Positions 1 to 10,399 of a DNA stretch of 64,000 nucleotides are shown piece after piece. Where the stretch lies: positions 22,634,513 through 22,698,512 of the forward strand of contig OY743181.1 in NCBI GenBank assembly GCA_963555705.1. Reading direction: 5' to 3'. The notes beneath the pieces were generated by a model, which worked only from the letters and a program-made list of their open reading frames with translations, was not told the DNA's origin and searched no databases. Both the position numbers and the translations under genes were made by a program. Within the stretch, counting starts at the first letter, position 1. Each line of letters starts with the position of its first letter. The stretch is from Ligustrum vulgare. Taxonomy: Eukaryota > Streptophyta > Magnoliopsida > Lamiales > Oleaceae.

Positions 1-5
1 AAGTT

Positions 6-593
6 GTGGTCAAGATGTATAATGGGGTGGTTAGAGTTCTAACTGGGGTGAGGCATATACCTGCTTTATCCAAAAATCTTATTTCTTTGAGCACATTGCA
101 TATGTCTGGTTTTCATTATGAAACAAAGAATGATAACATGTTAGTATGTAAAGGAAATGACATTGTGATTAAAGGAATATTGAGAAATAGACTTTATTAT
201 ATGCTTGACACAACGGTAATTCAAGATCATTCATGCTCACACATAATTCAAAAGGATGACACTCAATTAAGGGACAAAATGATAGCCCATGAAGGAAATA
301 AATTTCCTTGTATTTCTGCTGCTACTAACAATGTTGCAGGTTTAGTTCCAAATTCACTTGAAGGTGAGTTTTTGGAGGGTAATGAGTTTGGAATAAACTC
401 AAGTGACCAAGGAACAAGTGGTCAAATATGTGAAATTCAAAATCAGCTACAAAATAGTGATTTTGAATCAGTTGTTGAGGAAGTTCAACAAGAAAATGAT
501 GAAAAGGTTGTTGAAAATGATGGAGTTCAACAAGAAGCTACTCAAGAAAGCTTGTATGACTATCTATTAGTCATGGATGGTGAAAGGAGGTAG
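6..593 (+). pseudogene. Copia polyprotein fragment (GAG-pre-integrase joined to linker)
   Basis: An open frame of 195 codons. Residues about 10-65 match the segment before the integrase of plant Copia polyproteins: the phrase VRHIPALSKNLISLSTL is typical, followed by a stretch ending in a Leu-Tyr-Tyr-Met-Leu strand. The rest is acidic and Gln/Glu-rich and ends in SLYDYLLVMDGERR, which resembles the linker between integrase and reverse transcriptase. The integrase core that should lie between is absent, so this looks like an internally deleted copy. It runs off the left window edge, so its true start is unknown. No catalytic domain is left, so it is not expected to act. Confidence 0.75.
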
Positions 594-1000
594 GTAAACT
601 CTAATCCTAGTTTTTATTCCATTAGTCTAAAAGAGTGTTCTCTTTTGACAGGTATTAAGGAATCCACAAGTTGTGGAGAAGTTAGGAAGATTCAAAGTGC
701 AATGCAAGAGAAGATGTTTTCTCGTAAACCATCAAATCAAAAGGCTTGGAAGGATGAAAGCTTCCAAGAGGACTTTCGGAATAGGTGAAGGTAAATTTAG
801 ATTAGGTGGATGTTTGGTTTAAGCAAAGGTGAAGGAATGTGGGATTATTGGCTTAGAACCAAACAAACAAGCCCTTAGAAATGCTATCTTGTTTAACATA
901 AACTTGTGTGGCATTTCGAGGATTACTTAAAGTAATCGGGGGCAAAAATAAACAAAGGGCTTATGACCGTTAAAACCAATTGGGAACTAATTTTTTAGTA
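594..1000 (+). mobile_element. Degraded continuation of the Copia fragment
   Basis: Downstream of the stop the translation still gives short Copia-like pieces (a stretch resembling the start of the RT region near 660-720). It then decays into frameshifted sequence with a purine-rich stretch near 937-955. No LTR pair can be matched inside the window. Called by continuity only. Confidence 0.4.
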
Positions 1001-1435
1001 GTTCCATAAAATTGTCAAATGTTTTTACAGGTTGATTTTGGACTTGAGTAATTTTTACAAAAGGTGCAACAAGTTTTTTTAAAAGGTGTGGTGCATTTTC
1101 TTTTGAAAATGAGTTTTCTAGTTTTCTCTCTAATAATAGAACTTGGGGTTTTTTTCTTCAAGATAGTCAAGGAAAAGTTTATCTTCTTGTTTTGAATTGA
1201 GAATGCATGATTTTGATTTCCCATTGGTATGGTTGTGAGTCTACATTTCGGTATCAAATTCATTATTTTGGTATTCTTGATTTAAAATCAAGGAGAAGAT
1301 CCTACAGGCCTACTGTGGGGCTTGCTTTTTCTAGCACAATAATATAGTGAAACTACTTATTGTCGTTTGGACTGATCTGGGGAATGAGTTTTTGGTTAAA
1401 TTCCATTTTCCTTGCACTAAACAGCAATATAAAAA
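1001..1435. other. Intergenic, nothing recognised
   Basis: AT-rich sequence with T tracts and short open frames that resemble no known family. The last nine bases (1427-1435) are the left target duplication of the next element. Confidence 0.5.
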
Positions 1436-1626
1436 GAGTAATATTAGATGAACATTAATTTTGGACATTTTAAAGCGACATTGTGATGTGTCATTTTCTC
1501 ATTTTGTGATAAAGATGTGCATTAAATAATGAAGTCATCATCAAATGAATCACCATCCAATGAAAAAATGACACATTACAATGTCACTTTAAAATGTCCA
1601 AAATAAACGCCCCTTTAGAATTACTC
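1436..1626. mobile_element. MITE, probably Mutator-type (long TIR, 9-bp TSD)
   Basis: Two arms form an inverted repeat: 1436-1496 reads almost identically to the reverse complement of 1565-1626. Both arms begin GAGTAAT and share the core TTTGGACATTTTAAAG followed by GACATTGT and ATGTGTCATTTT. The nine bases ATATAAAAA occur directly on both sides (1427-1435 and 1627-1635). Long terminal inverted repeats with a 9-bp duplication are the signature of Mutator-type elements. At 191 bp with no open frame it is non-autonomous. Confidence 0.8.
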
Positions 1627-1635
1627 ATATAAAAA

Positions 1636-3438
1636 AGACAAAATGATATAAATTATACATCATTTAGGACTATATGTTCGAATAGTACCCGATTTTGATA
1701 ATTTGGAGGAAATATAGCCAAAGGTAGTTTTGAAGTAGATATGGCTAACTTGATCCGCAGATAAGTTGGGATTGTATTTATATTTTTGTCTAATGTGACT
1801 GTCAACTGTATTTATACCATTATCTATATTTATATTCAATTGAGTATATCTAGCTAATTTATGGGGTGTGCTTCAATTAAATCGGTGTCAGGCAGTATTA
1901 ATGTGCGAAATTTTCAATATAGGCAAAAGTCAAGATAGAGAAGAAAGAAAAAAGGAAAAAAAAGAAAATGTAATAAGTTGTATTTAATGCAGTTATCTTT
2001 TTTCGATGTAATTATTCTGCAGAACCAGTTAATAGCATATGGAGTGTTCTGAGGAATAGTCTCTGATTGGATTTCATTTTGACTGCAATACAAAGCATGC
2101 TGACCATAAAACAAAGCAGTAATGTGCAATTTTTTTTTTATTTTTAATTTTAATGTGTTTCTAAACGTTATTTTGTTTATCTTAGTACGCATGAATGTAT
2201 AAAGTATGGGGTGATCTTATTTTTAAGTATGTATATATTTTAAAATAACTTGTGTTACATTATTATTATTATGATTTGATTTACTTTAATTTGGTTAAAT
2301 TCGGTAAATACATTTGTTTTCAGATTGAAGGACCTGCTTAAGTAATTAGTGTTTTTGAATCTGATTAAGAAAAATGAAATTTCATATTTTTAATGATTAT
2401 TATTAACTGAAATAAATCCAAGCTAAGACTTCATCAAAAGAATGATTTTACTAAAAACAGTCATAAAATAGAAAAATAATACCCTGAATTTCAGATTCTT
2501 TAATAATTGCTATTTTTTAGTAAAATAATCTTATACAAAGTAGAATGAAAGCAAATTTAGAAAAAGATCAAATATAAAAAATAAGACATTCTAAACTTTT
2601 AGGAACTTCTCAAGTAATTATTATGTTTGATGCCTTGGATTCTGGAATTTTCTTCATGATAGAAAGTAGAATTACGACAAATTTTGAAAAAAAAAAAACT
2701 CAAATATATAAAGAATGGTTCAAACTTCTGAGATTTCATTCAAATCTTTTTTAGGACCTTTTGAAATAATTATAATGTTTGAATGGTTCAGACTTCTGAG
2801 ATTTCATCTAAAGAATGATTTTATCAAAAGCAGTCATGAAACATAAAAACAGTGCTGCTCAAGTGTACAAGGGAAATGGAATTTCAGATTTCTTAACGAT
2901 TTTTATTAACTAAAATAATAATGTCAACAATAAATTGAATATTGTTAATTTACAGTGTTTACAAATCAATTTCCCTTTAGATAAGGTCCGCAGTTGTTCT
3001 CATTTATAAAAACAAACATAATAATATTAGAACTAAACATATTCTAACTAGGACATAAGCTACATAAGTTTTATTTTGTTCTCAAACACGTTGGCAACAA
3101 GTTACATATTCACTATAGATACGTAAACAATTGAATGTATTTTATTAAAAAATTGCAACAGAACAAGTATTAATCAATTAATAAAACTCATTCCTCGTTA
3201 CTTTAATTCATTAGTTATATCAAGATAGAAAGCGTGTTATTCACATTTTTTTTTTTAAACTACACAATGTATGAACCAAGTATGTGTCAATTATAACCAA
3301 AAAAATTTAGTATTCTAAGCTAAATTCTAGCACTATTCCGAGTTCCTTCCCACGCTATATTCTTCTAGTAAAGAGGAACATACAATGAATCCTTTTGGAA
3401 AACTATAGAAGATCTTACTTGCAAGAACTGGAAAACGG
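1636..3438. other. Intergenic, AT-rich, short diverged repeats
   Basis: No coding sequence recognised. Local direct repeats are visible: AAGAATGATTTTA followed by a few bases and CAGTCAT occurs near 2440 and near 2812, and CTTCTGAGATTTCAT occurs near 2729 and 2789. These suggest small duplications inside an old element that I cannot classify. Confidence 0.4.
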
Positions 3439-3447
3439 CACTACAAC

Positions 3448-3830
3448 AAAAACACCCTACGGCAACGCGCAAAAAATGTTGCCGTAGGCCTTTTGCAACG
3501 TTCATGTGCATGTTGCAAATCGCAGTGTTGCCGTAGAGGGAAAGGATACGGCAACGTTCACTGCGCGTTGCCGTAGACCTTTGGCAACATTCACTGCGCG
3601 TTGCCGTTGATACTTTTTGCAACACTCGTTGCGCGTTGCCATTGATACTTTTGGCAACACTCTTTGCGCGTTGCCGTTGATACTTTTTGCAACACTCGTT
3701 GCGCGTTGCCGTTGATACTTTTGGCAACACTCTTTGCGCGTTGCCGTTGATACTTTTAGCAACACTCGTTGCGCGTTGTCATTGATACTTTTGGCAACAC
3801 TCATTGCGCATTTCCGTTGATCTTTAACAA
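3448..3830. repeat. Left subterminal repeat array of CACTA 1
   Basis: About nine copies of a roughly 36-40 bp unit with the core GCAACACTC(A/G)TTGCGCGTTGC and the spacer CGTTGATACTTTT. Each core is a near-palindrome (GCAAC...GTTGC), so single units can fold. The array ends in a T tract at 3831-3855. Long open frames on the minus strand here are products of the repeat period and are not genes. Confidence 0.85.
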
Positions 3831-4239
3831 TTTTTTTTTTTTTTTTTTTTTTTTTGTAAATCAATATAGATAATTCCACTGATAACCAACAAATTTCTCG
3901 AACATATATGTAATATGTAAAATATGAAATACATGTGCTATAAAAATAAATCAACTATTCAAAATAAAATGCGAGCATTTTAAAGAAAATTATACCACAT
4001 ATTTTATTACTTAACAAAAATTATGGTACTTTGTTATCCGACATTAAAACAAAATCTGCAATATAGATTTTTCATCTATTTGATTGCACATCTAAAGTTT
4101 GACATTTTCTATTCCTCTAAATTGTAACAATAACTCTAGCAGACCAGTAGCCATACAAAAAGGAGCTACTATCACCATTTTCAACACGAATCATCATTAA
4201 AGATGAGTACTTCTCTGGCTTCTGAAGTTTAGCTTGAAT

Positions 4240-5275
4240 TATGCCCATGATAAACCATCTTGTGAGAGAACTGCAAAATTGGCTTTTACCTGCAAAGACA
4301 TTATAAAAGTTTAATCATCAGGACTCCAACTGCACTAAATGCAAAAATGTAGAAATAAATCATACTAAATATTAAAATTATCATTTTCGATTGTAAAACT
4401 TTACAAAAATTTGGACAAAATCCCCCCTATAAATTGGACTTAGCCAACCTGTAAAGGGATATCACAACCACCATAATACTTTAAAACATCAAACTAAAAA
4501 CTAAAAATCATCAAACTACAATCAAATCAATCCAAAATTCATCCCCAACTCCACGCCAACAATAATCTAGAATCAATACTTTATATTATTTTGGAAAATT
4601 CCATTTTTTAAAGAACCGGTATTTCTATTTAACTTTAACATAATAACGAGTGACATTCTTAATTGTTTCCGTCTCTTCCTCTCTTTCATTCTCTTTTCCA
4701 TTATACACCACTACCTCTCTAATCTGTGCAAGCTCTTTTGCTTCTTATCATGTAAGGTATCTAAAGTTACATAGTATTTAACCCAAAACTTTCAAAAGTT
4801 AATTCTAAATAGCATGAGATGAACCCAAGATTGTAATGTGCTACTCAATCAAGTCATGGAATAATCATGTTAAATAAAATAATTACCTTGCTGCAAATCC
4901 CCTTCTCTTGATTCTGCTAAAAAAAAAAAAATTCGTATAATGGCAATAAGCATAAGCAATAAATATATAGACAGCGTGAACTCACCTCTCTCTAATTGGT
5001 GTTGAGGCTTTGGCAGATGATGATCTCGTCTGCGAATCTGATGGAGGATGCCAAATGGTCCCACTTCATACCTTTTTGTGTTTTTCCCTTTCAATTTCAT
5101 TCTTTTACAACATTTGAACATGACAACACATAGCCCCAAAACTAGTAATACAACTGCCAACAATCCAACAATAGAAATCCAATAAACAATTTTTGTTGTA
5201 CTTTTCTGAGGGGAAGATCTTGAAGAACATCCAGGGTTTCAGTAAGCTGGTTGTTCTGCAAATGCCTGCAACATA
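4240..5275 (-). pseudogene. Captured STRUBBELIG-family receptor kinase fragment
   Basis: Read on the minus strand, an exon starting after TTGCAG at about 5265 encodes HLQNNQLTETLDVLQDLPL, the leucine-rich repeat found in STRUBBELIG-receptor family (SRF) kinases. After a frameshift and deletion it continues into a hydrophobic segment (near 5100-5190, core GLLAVVLLVLGLCVVMF) followed by a Cys-Cys-Lys-Arg stop-transfer stretch, which fits the family's single membrane pass. A donor GTGAGT follows at about 4985, a small exon lies at about 4889-4918, and another acceptor lies near 4290. The kinase domain and most LRRs are missing. Introns are retained, so the piece was copied as DNA. The LRR match is good; the rest is inferred from order. 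Confidence 0.6.
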
Positions 5276-5640
5276 GAGACATTATTACGATAAAAAAGAA
5301 AATATCATATATTTTAAGAGATGCAACGAAATGAGTAATGTATATGATGTACATTTTGCAAGTTACGCAAAGCTTTTTCCCAGGAAAATATATCAACCAA
5401 GTATCATCGATTCTTCCAAATGAATACAAGACTTCGCCAGCAGAATATCATGAATTTATCAGTTTAAACAACACTTAATCAATTTTCAAGTTTTGTAAAA
5501 AAAAAAAAACTAACTACTTAAAATAAATGCATGACATTAAATTTAAATGCACAAAATTAAATGACGTAAATTAAAGTGCTTGAAATTAAATGACAATAAT
5601 AAAAATGCATGAAACTAAATAGCGCAAATTACGTAAATAA
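5276..5640. other. CACTA 1 interior, AT-rich, unassigned
   Basis: Contains a short minus-strand open stretch continuous with the receptor fragment (about 5290-5430) that I do not recognise, then simple ATTAAATG-type repeats near 5520-5620. Confidence 0.4.
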
Positions 5641-6480
5641 CTTTAAAAATAACTAAGTGCAATTAAAATTACGTCAATCATCCCAACTAGCAAAACTTAG
5701 CTAAACATGCGTTTAAAAATAAAAATAACAATAAGCATTAAAATTAAAAAACCCGGAGTTTAGCAAATTGCTGAAATTTGCAAAATAGTCCTCCATCTTT
5801 CAAGCAATTGCATTTCAGTCCCTACACTTTCATTATTGTCCATTTCAGTCCCTGCCTTTCCAGCCCTTCCAACATCCTGCAGTGTATCACTCCGGCCACC
5901 AGCAGCTTCACAACTTCAGCAGATCAGTATCAAGCAGCAGCAGGAGCTCCCCGTCTCTTATTTCAGCAGAAGCAGTAGCTACCCCAGCAAATTAATTGAA
6001 CTCAGCTGCATCAACAGCAGCTTCAGTTTCTAGTGGTTAGCAGCTCCCAGTTGCCTTCCTCTCCTGGTCTGCTTCTCGTTTCCACCAGCAGCAGAATCAG
6101 TTCCTGATTTCACCAGCAATCTCCAGCAGCAGTTGAACCAGGCAGCAATCAGTTCAATCTCCAATATTCAGCACCTACAGCAGGCAGTTTAGTTCACCAG
6201 CAACAGCTATAGCAGAGCACCAGTAGTTTCCTTATTCAGCAGTCTCTTCCAGATGACAATTAGCAGCCTGCAAACTCCCTCAGTCAATTGAACCAACTGA
6301 ATTTGCAGCAGCAGCAGGTCTTCACCGGTGATGGCAGCCTGTCACCCTGCTCTTCTCCCCCCGTTTTTCACCTTGCTCATGTCTTCCTCCTATCTATCTT
6401 CTTTCTTCCTAGCTACCCCCCATCACAGCATTAATTTAACCCAGCAACACAAGTGTATAGGCTGCTGTCACCAGCCTTAA
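5640..6480. repeat. LTR-derived, CAG-rich segment inside CACTA 1
   Basis: The stretch TTAGCTAAACATG...AATAAAAATAACA...TTAAGC-like, then GCATTTCAGTCCC, recurs in the same order within the long LTR at 35906-37674 (about 36605-36730 there). Both copies then run into CAGCAGCA-rich sequence. This CACTA therefore carries a diverged piece of the same LTR family. The frames read through the CAG tract (Gln/Ser-rich) are low-complexity and not taken as genes. Confidence 0.6.
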
Positions 6481-7190
6481 AATCAATTGCAGCAGCAACT
6501 TACCAGCACCTACAATTATGGAAACTATTTCAACAGGATGGGAAATCATGCTGCCACTAGACTAATTCCAACTATTGACATTCTCTCTAATTATAACACA
6601 TATGGAGGAAACAAAATTGATCCTTCAGTTGGTATAAATAGCACAAAAGCAATTGGAAGTTGGAACATGACAATAGAAGACTACAGCCTCAGTTTTAATT
6701 TCCCATAAATAGGACACCGGGAAATTGTGCAAGTCACACTATAAGCACTTACTCAACTAGAGCAGTGCCTTACTCAACTAGAGCAGTGCCATACTCTGGA
6801 ATATGTATATGTTGCTTCTTAATATACTCAACAATAAGGAATGATGATAGCTTCTCCAGGATGTTGCTCAAAGGTTAAAGTAAACAACATCAAACACAAA
6901 AAATTTGCTCCAGCTTGAGAGAAATATTATCTTCTAATCCAATAACATTTTCATATTACAAACAAATTTACACAAAAAAGTAAAGCAGGACTTGGAAAAT
7001 CTGAAAATGATAATTGGAATTAGGCTACATAGAATTTGAAAACCAATTACACAAATTTAAATTTAATTAAGCTACATAAAATTACAGAAATTTAAATTTA
7101 ATTAAGCTACATAAAATCTGAAAATGATAATCGAAAATTAGGAACTGCACCTGGAAGCTTGGAGCAGAGGGAGCTTAAATAATTATATTA
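6481..7190. other. CACTA 1 interior, unassigned
   Basis: A 73-codon plus-strand frame at 6487-6708 is not recognised. It is followed by AT-rich sequence with a direct repeat of a 20-bp motif (CTTACTCAACTAGAGCAGTG) at about 6747 and 6771, and a second one (TTTAAATTTAATTAAGCTACATAAAAT) near 7050 and 7087. Confidence 0.4.
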
Positions 7191-7450
7191 CCAGCAAAAA
7201 GGAGCAGTGGGCGGCAGCCAATGGACTGACTGACTGGTGGTGGTGGAGCTTGCGCGCGCCAGTGGGCGGCAGGTTGTTGATGCGGTGCTGCAGAAGGCCT
7301 GGACTGGACGACTGTCGGTTGAACTTGAGCCCAATCCGCAGCGCTACGCAGGAAGGACGACCGTCGACGGGAGGGAGAGACCGGAGACTGAGAGAGACAA
7401 ATTAGGGGAGCGGCGATGAGAGCGTAGGTTCAAGAGGAGAGCCTGCGAGA
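7191..7450. other. GC-rich, CpG-rich block in CACTA 1
   Basis: About 250 bp rich in GC and CpG stand out from AT-rich surroundings. A 60-codon frame (7237-7419) has no recognisable motif. A comparable GC-rich block lies near the left end of the sister element (50600-51070). This could be a promoter-like or captured 5' region. Confidence 0.4.
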
Positions 7451-7592
7451 GAGAGGATACTACGATTTGGTAAAGGATATTAGGTTTTTAATTTTTTGTT
7501 ATTCAAATTTTGTAATGTAGCCCCCAACTCTCGTCATTTGTTAATAAAGTCCCATAACTTTGGATAATGTGAAATTTTTCCCTAAATGTACC

Positions 7593-7850
7593 CTTTGGCA
7601 ACACTCATTGCGCGTTACCAAAGGGTAACCTTTTAGCAACGCGCAATGAGCGTTGCCAAAGGGTAACCTTTTGGCAACGCGCAATGAACGTTGCAAAAGG
7701 CTATAATTAGCAACATTCACTTGCTGAATGTTGCTAAATGTCAAATAAATCAACCAATGGCAACATGCAACTACTGAATGTTGCGGTAGACCCCCTTTAG
7801 CAACATGCAATTAGCGAATGTTGCCGTTTGCATGTTGCAAAAGGCCATTT
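7593..7850. repeat. Right subterminal repeat array of CACTA 1
   Basis: Six or so units with GCAACGCGCAATGA(A/G)CGTTGC and GCAACATGCAA...GAATGTTGC cores, in inverse orientation to the left array. They run directly into the right terminus TTTTTGTTGTAGTG. Confidence 0.8.
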
Positions 7851-7861
7851 TTGTTGTAGTG

Positions 7862-8000
7862 CGGTGATTAAACACCGGCATCAACATTTTTGTAAGAAAG
7901 TTTTTGCAGATCAAGAATGCCGATCAAATTTAAATTTTCAACTTCTCTGCCTATAAAAGAATCGAGAGAGAGGAAAAAACGTCAGCATCAGCATCAATTA
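7862..8000. other. Flank between CACTA 1 and the Helitron remnant
   Basis: Starts with the CGG duplication. CGGTGATTAAACACCG at 7862-7877 is a 5-bp-stem hairpin sequence. No gene seen. Confidence 0.4.
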
Positions 8001-8184
8001 TTATAGTTTTGTATAGAAGATGCAATCCACTTAGTAATCTTATACTGCAGCAAATTCAGAGCCATCAGGTATGGCAAGTTTCTAACCCACATGTAATACT
8101 TAAAGACATTAAAGGCACCCAAGAGATCTAGCACTTCCATATACACAATATTTTTCATGCATTGACTATGCACGTTCTGCATTT

Positions 8185-9471
8185 TTAGTTAGCTTTATCA
8201 ATATTTTAATGGAAAACTTTTTTTAACTCTTGATAGTACAACATACATTTGACCATGTGAAGATACTGGTTTTGGTAAATAAAGGCAACACAATCAAGCG
8301 CCTCTCCTTGAGATTTATTTAGGCTCATCGCAAAACATATGCGCACTGGGAATTGAGTTCTCTTAAATCTAAATGGTGTTCCATCAGTTTCAGACGGTTT
8401 AAAAGGTATTCAAGGAAGAAATACTCGCTTTCCTTTATATTCGCTAACATCAATTTCAGCATCTATTACATTTAAATTTTTACATATAAGCCTTGTTCCA
8501 TTGCACAATCCTTCTGATGGATTTAAATTTCTAAGCAGAATAATTGGACAAATTATTTTTAGGTATAATTCATGTGGAGGAATTCCATTAGGATTAAAAG
8601 AATTAAATAAATCCTCATTAAAGTTAGCATCGTTTGTTTCCAAAGGTTCATCATAACTGTAATACGTAAAAGACTTTCTTGAAAGATTTTCTATGAGCAA
8701 AACATTATAAAATCAACATGTTAATTTTTTGGGCTAATGATAACTCTGTTAATCATATTATGAACATTTGACACATAATTTTGAAGGTCTAGGAAGAAAA
8801 TCAATTAGCATTGTTGTAGAAGTTATATTATGGTATACTTACATCTAAAGGAACTTTAATCATATTGCATGTACGTAAATGTTATGTATTATTACCAATT
8901 TTTAACAAATAGGTACAAAAATCATCATCAAATTTAGCACGTACATTCTTCTCTAATTTGATTTTTTAATGGAGGGTCATATGTATGAATTAACAAGAGT
9001 TGCATTGATTGTGTCTTCTTTTCCACCTCTTTGAACAATAGGTAAAATTGTCTAAAATTACAACCAAATACTATTTACCTTTCCACCAAAAAGTAATTCT
9101 GATTCACAAATATCTCTTAACATTTTGTCTAAGCATTCGATGACACATTATTAACCATAGGTGCTTCATCACATATTATTAGATGTGTCATTCTGCGTAA
9201 ATTAGCTAATGCAAATTGTTTACTCATTGCACATGTTTTGTCATTATTAACTGATAAGGGATTTTATATCTCAAATGAGTTGTCCTACCCCGAGAAATAG
9301 TGCAGCAACTACCCCAGATGATGCACATGCTAATCCAAATAACCCTCTTGATAGCATAATAACAAGTAATACTTTATATAGAAATATTTTACCAGTTCTG
9401 CCAGGACCATCTATGAAAAACATCATTAGTTTACTGTGTCTAAAATAGCATTGAAAGCATTTTTTGCTCAA
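8185..9471 (-). pseudogene. Helitron PIF1-type helicase part, broken
   Basis: Residues in an open stretch at 9271-9471 give the Walker A motif in the form GPGRTGK (a Gly to Arg change inside the loop). CDEAPM (Walker B) follows near 9160, and FGCNFRQ near 9060. A 96-codon stretch at 8410-8700 contains GIPPHELYLKI and LCNGTRLICKNL, the helicase C-terminal region. Two frames near 8215-8380 give NKSQGEALD and SSHGQMYVVLSRV, separated by a frameshift. It would unwind DNA during transposition but has lost its open frame. Confidence 0.85.
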
Positions 9472-10042
9472 TGTTTAGTAAATGTTCACCATATAAGTCA
9501 TCAGTCATCATTGGCACATTTAATTCATCCAAGATGATTTGGGGTAAATCATTTTATTTATTCTCAATAGAAGTAAACACATTTGATAATCTGGAATCAT
9601 TAATTGATCTTCCATACAATTGCAAGATATCATTTATATCTTGTAGAACTTTTTTTCAACTATTTTTCCTGGAATTTATGAATGTACATAATTTTCAATC
9701 ATATTTGTTTTAGAACAACTCCATAATTTAGCTGGATTATGTGGATCACATAAAGTGAAAACAAAGGCAAATAATATACGCAATGTATTAGGCATTTGAA
9801 AATGACATGCTTTCTCCATACACGAATATCAATCAGTACCTCCATTTAGTAATTCATATAGCATGGCAGCCTCACGAAATGATGGTGCATACTTTCCATT
9901 AACTATTTTTCAAATTATTATAAGATGTATGTCCTTTTAACATGATTTATTAATATTTTTCTTAGGTAATACATTTCTCCTTTAGATATATTGGCATGTA
10001 AAATTTATCCTATAACAAGAATCTTTTCCTTTCTTTTATACA

Positions 10043-10258
10043 CTATTTATTCTTTGTGTCCCGAAAAAAATATTGAGGGAAATTTCTATATGAAAGCATC
10101 CTAGTGAAAGCTTTGATAGAGTTCATATAGAAATATTTAGTTAGCATAGTTTTTTGACAAAATTTTGTTCGGATAATTTTGCAAAGTTCATCTTCTTTGT
10201 ATCTAATAATTTGACAATTTTCTAAATGTAATTGCAATGAAATTGCATATGGATTCAT
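10043..10258 (-). pseudogene. Helitron Rep/Hel linker
   Basis: A 71-codon open stretch with LHLENCQIIRYKEDE and KTMLTKYFYMNSI, the region between Rep and helicase in plant Helitron proteins. Further minus-strand pieces of the same linker continue in other frames down to about 9680. It has no catalytic residues of its own. Confidence 0.75.
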
Positions 10259-10399
10259 GTCATATAAAGAGAATGCATAAATTCTCCATAGTGCTTCTAG
10301 TGTAGAATTTCATCTACCGGATTGGTATATCTTAATTTGCTCATAGACATTGTCATTATTTTTGTCACTTACTAAAAAACTAGTTTTTTCATACCCTTT

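Larger units (their letters stand above)
3439..7861. mobile_element. CACTA (En/Spm) transposon 1, non-autonomous, TSD CGG
   Basis: The left end reads CACTACAACAAAAA and the right end is its inverse (TTTTTGTTGTAGTG). The 3-bp duplication CGG flanks the element exactly at 3436-3438 and 7862-7864. Both ends carry dense subterminal repeats built around GCAACG/CGTTGC, as is usual for transposase-binding arrays of CACTA elements. No transposase (TNPA/TNPD-like) frame is seen in the 4.4 kb. The interior instead holds a receptor-kinase gene fragment, an LTR-derived CAG-rich piece and a GC-rich block. Transposition would need enzyme supplied from elsewhere. It shares its terminus and repeat core with the element at 50326-53893. 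Confidence 0.93.

Noticed and set aside
3448..3830. Regular repeats with spacers, considered as a CRISPR array
   Set aside because: Plant nuclear DNA, units are not identical with unique spacers, and they sit beside CACTA termini.
3365..3954. Long minus-strand open frames with repeated Ala-Thr-Arg-Cys-Lys words
   Set aside because: They are the translation of the CACTA 1 subterminal repeats; the period keeps the frame open. No gene.
7862..7877. CGGTGATTAAACACCG hairpin as a Helitron 3' end
   Set aside because: No CTRR at the right distance on either strand; only a 5-bp stem.
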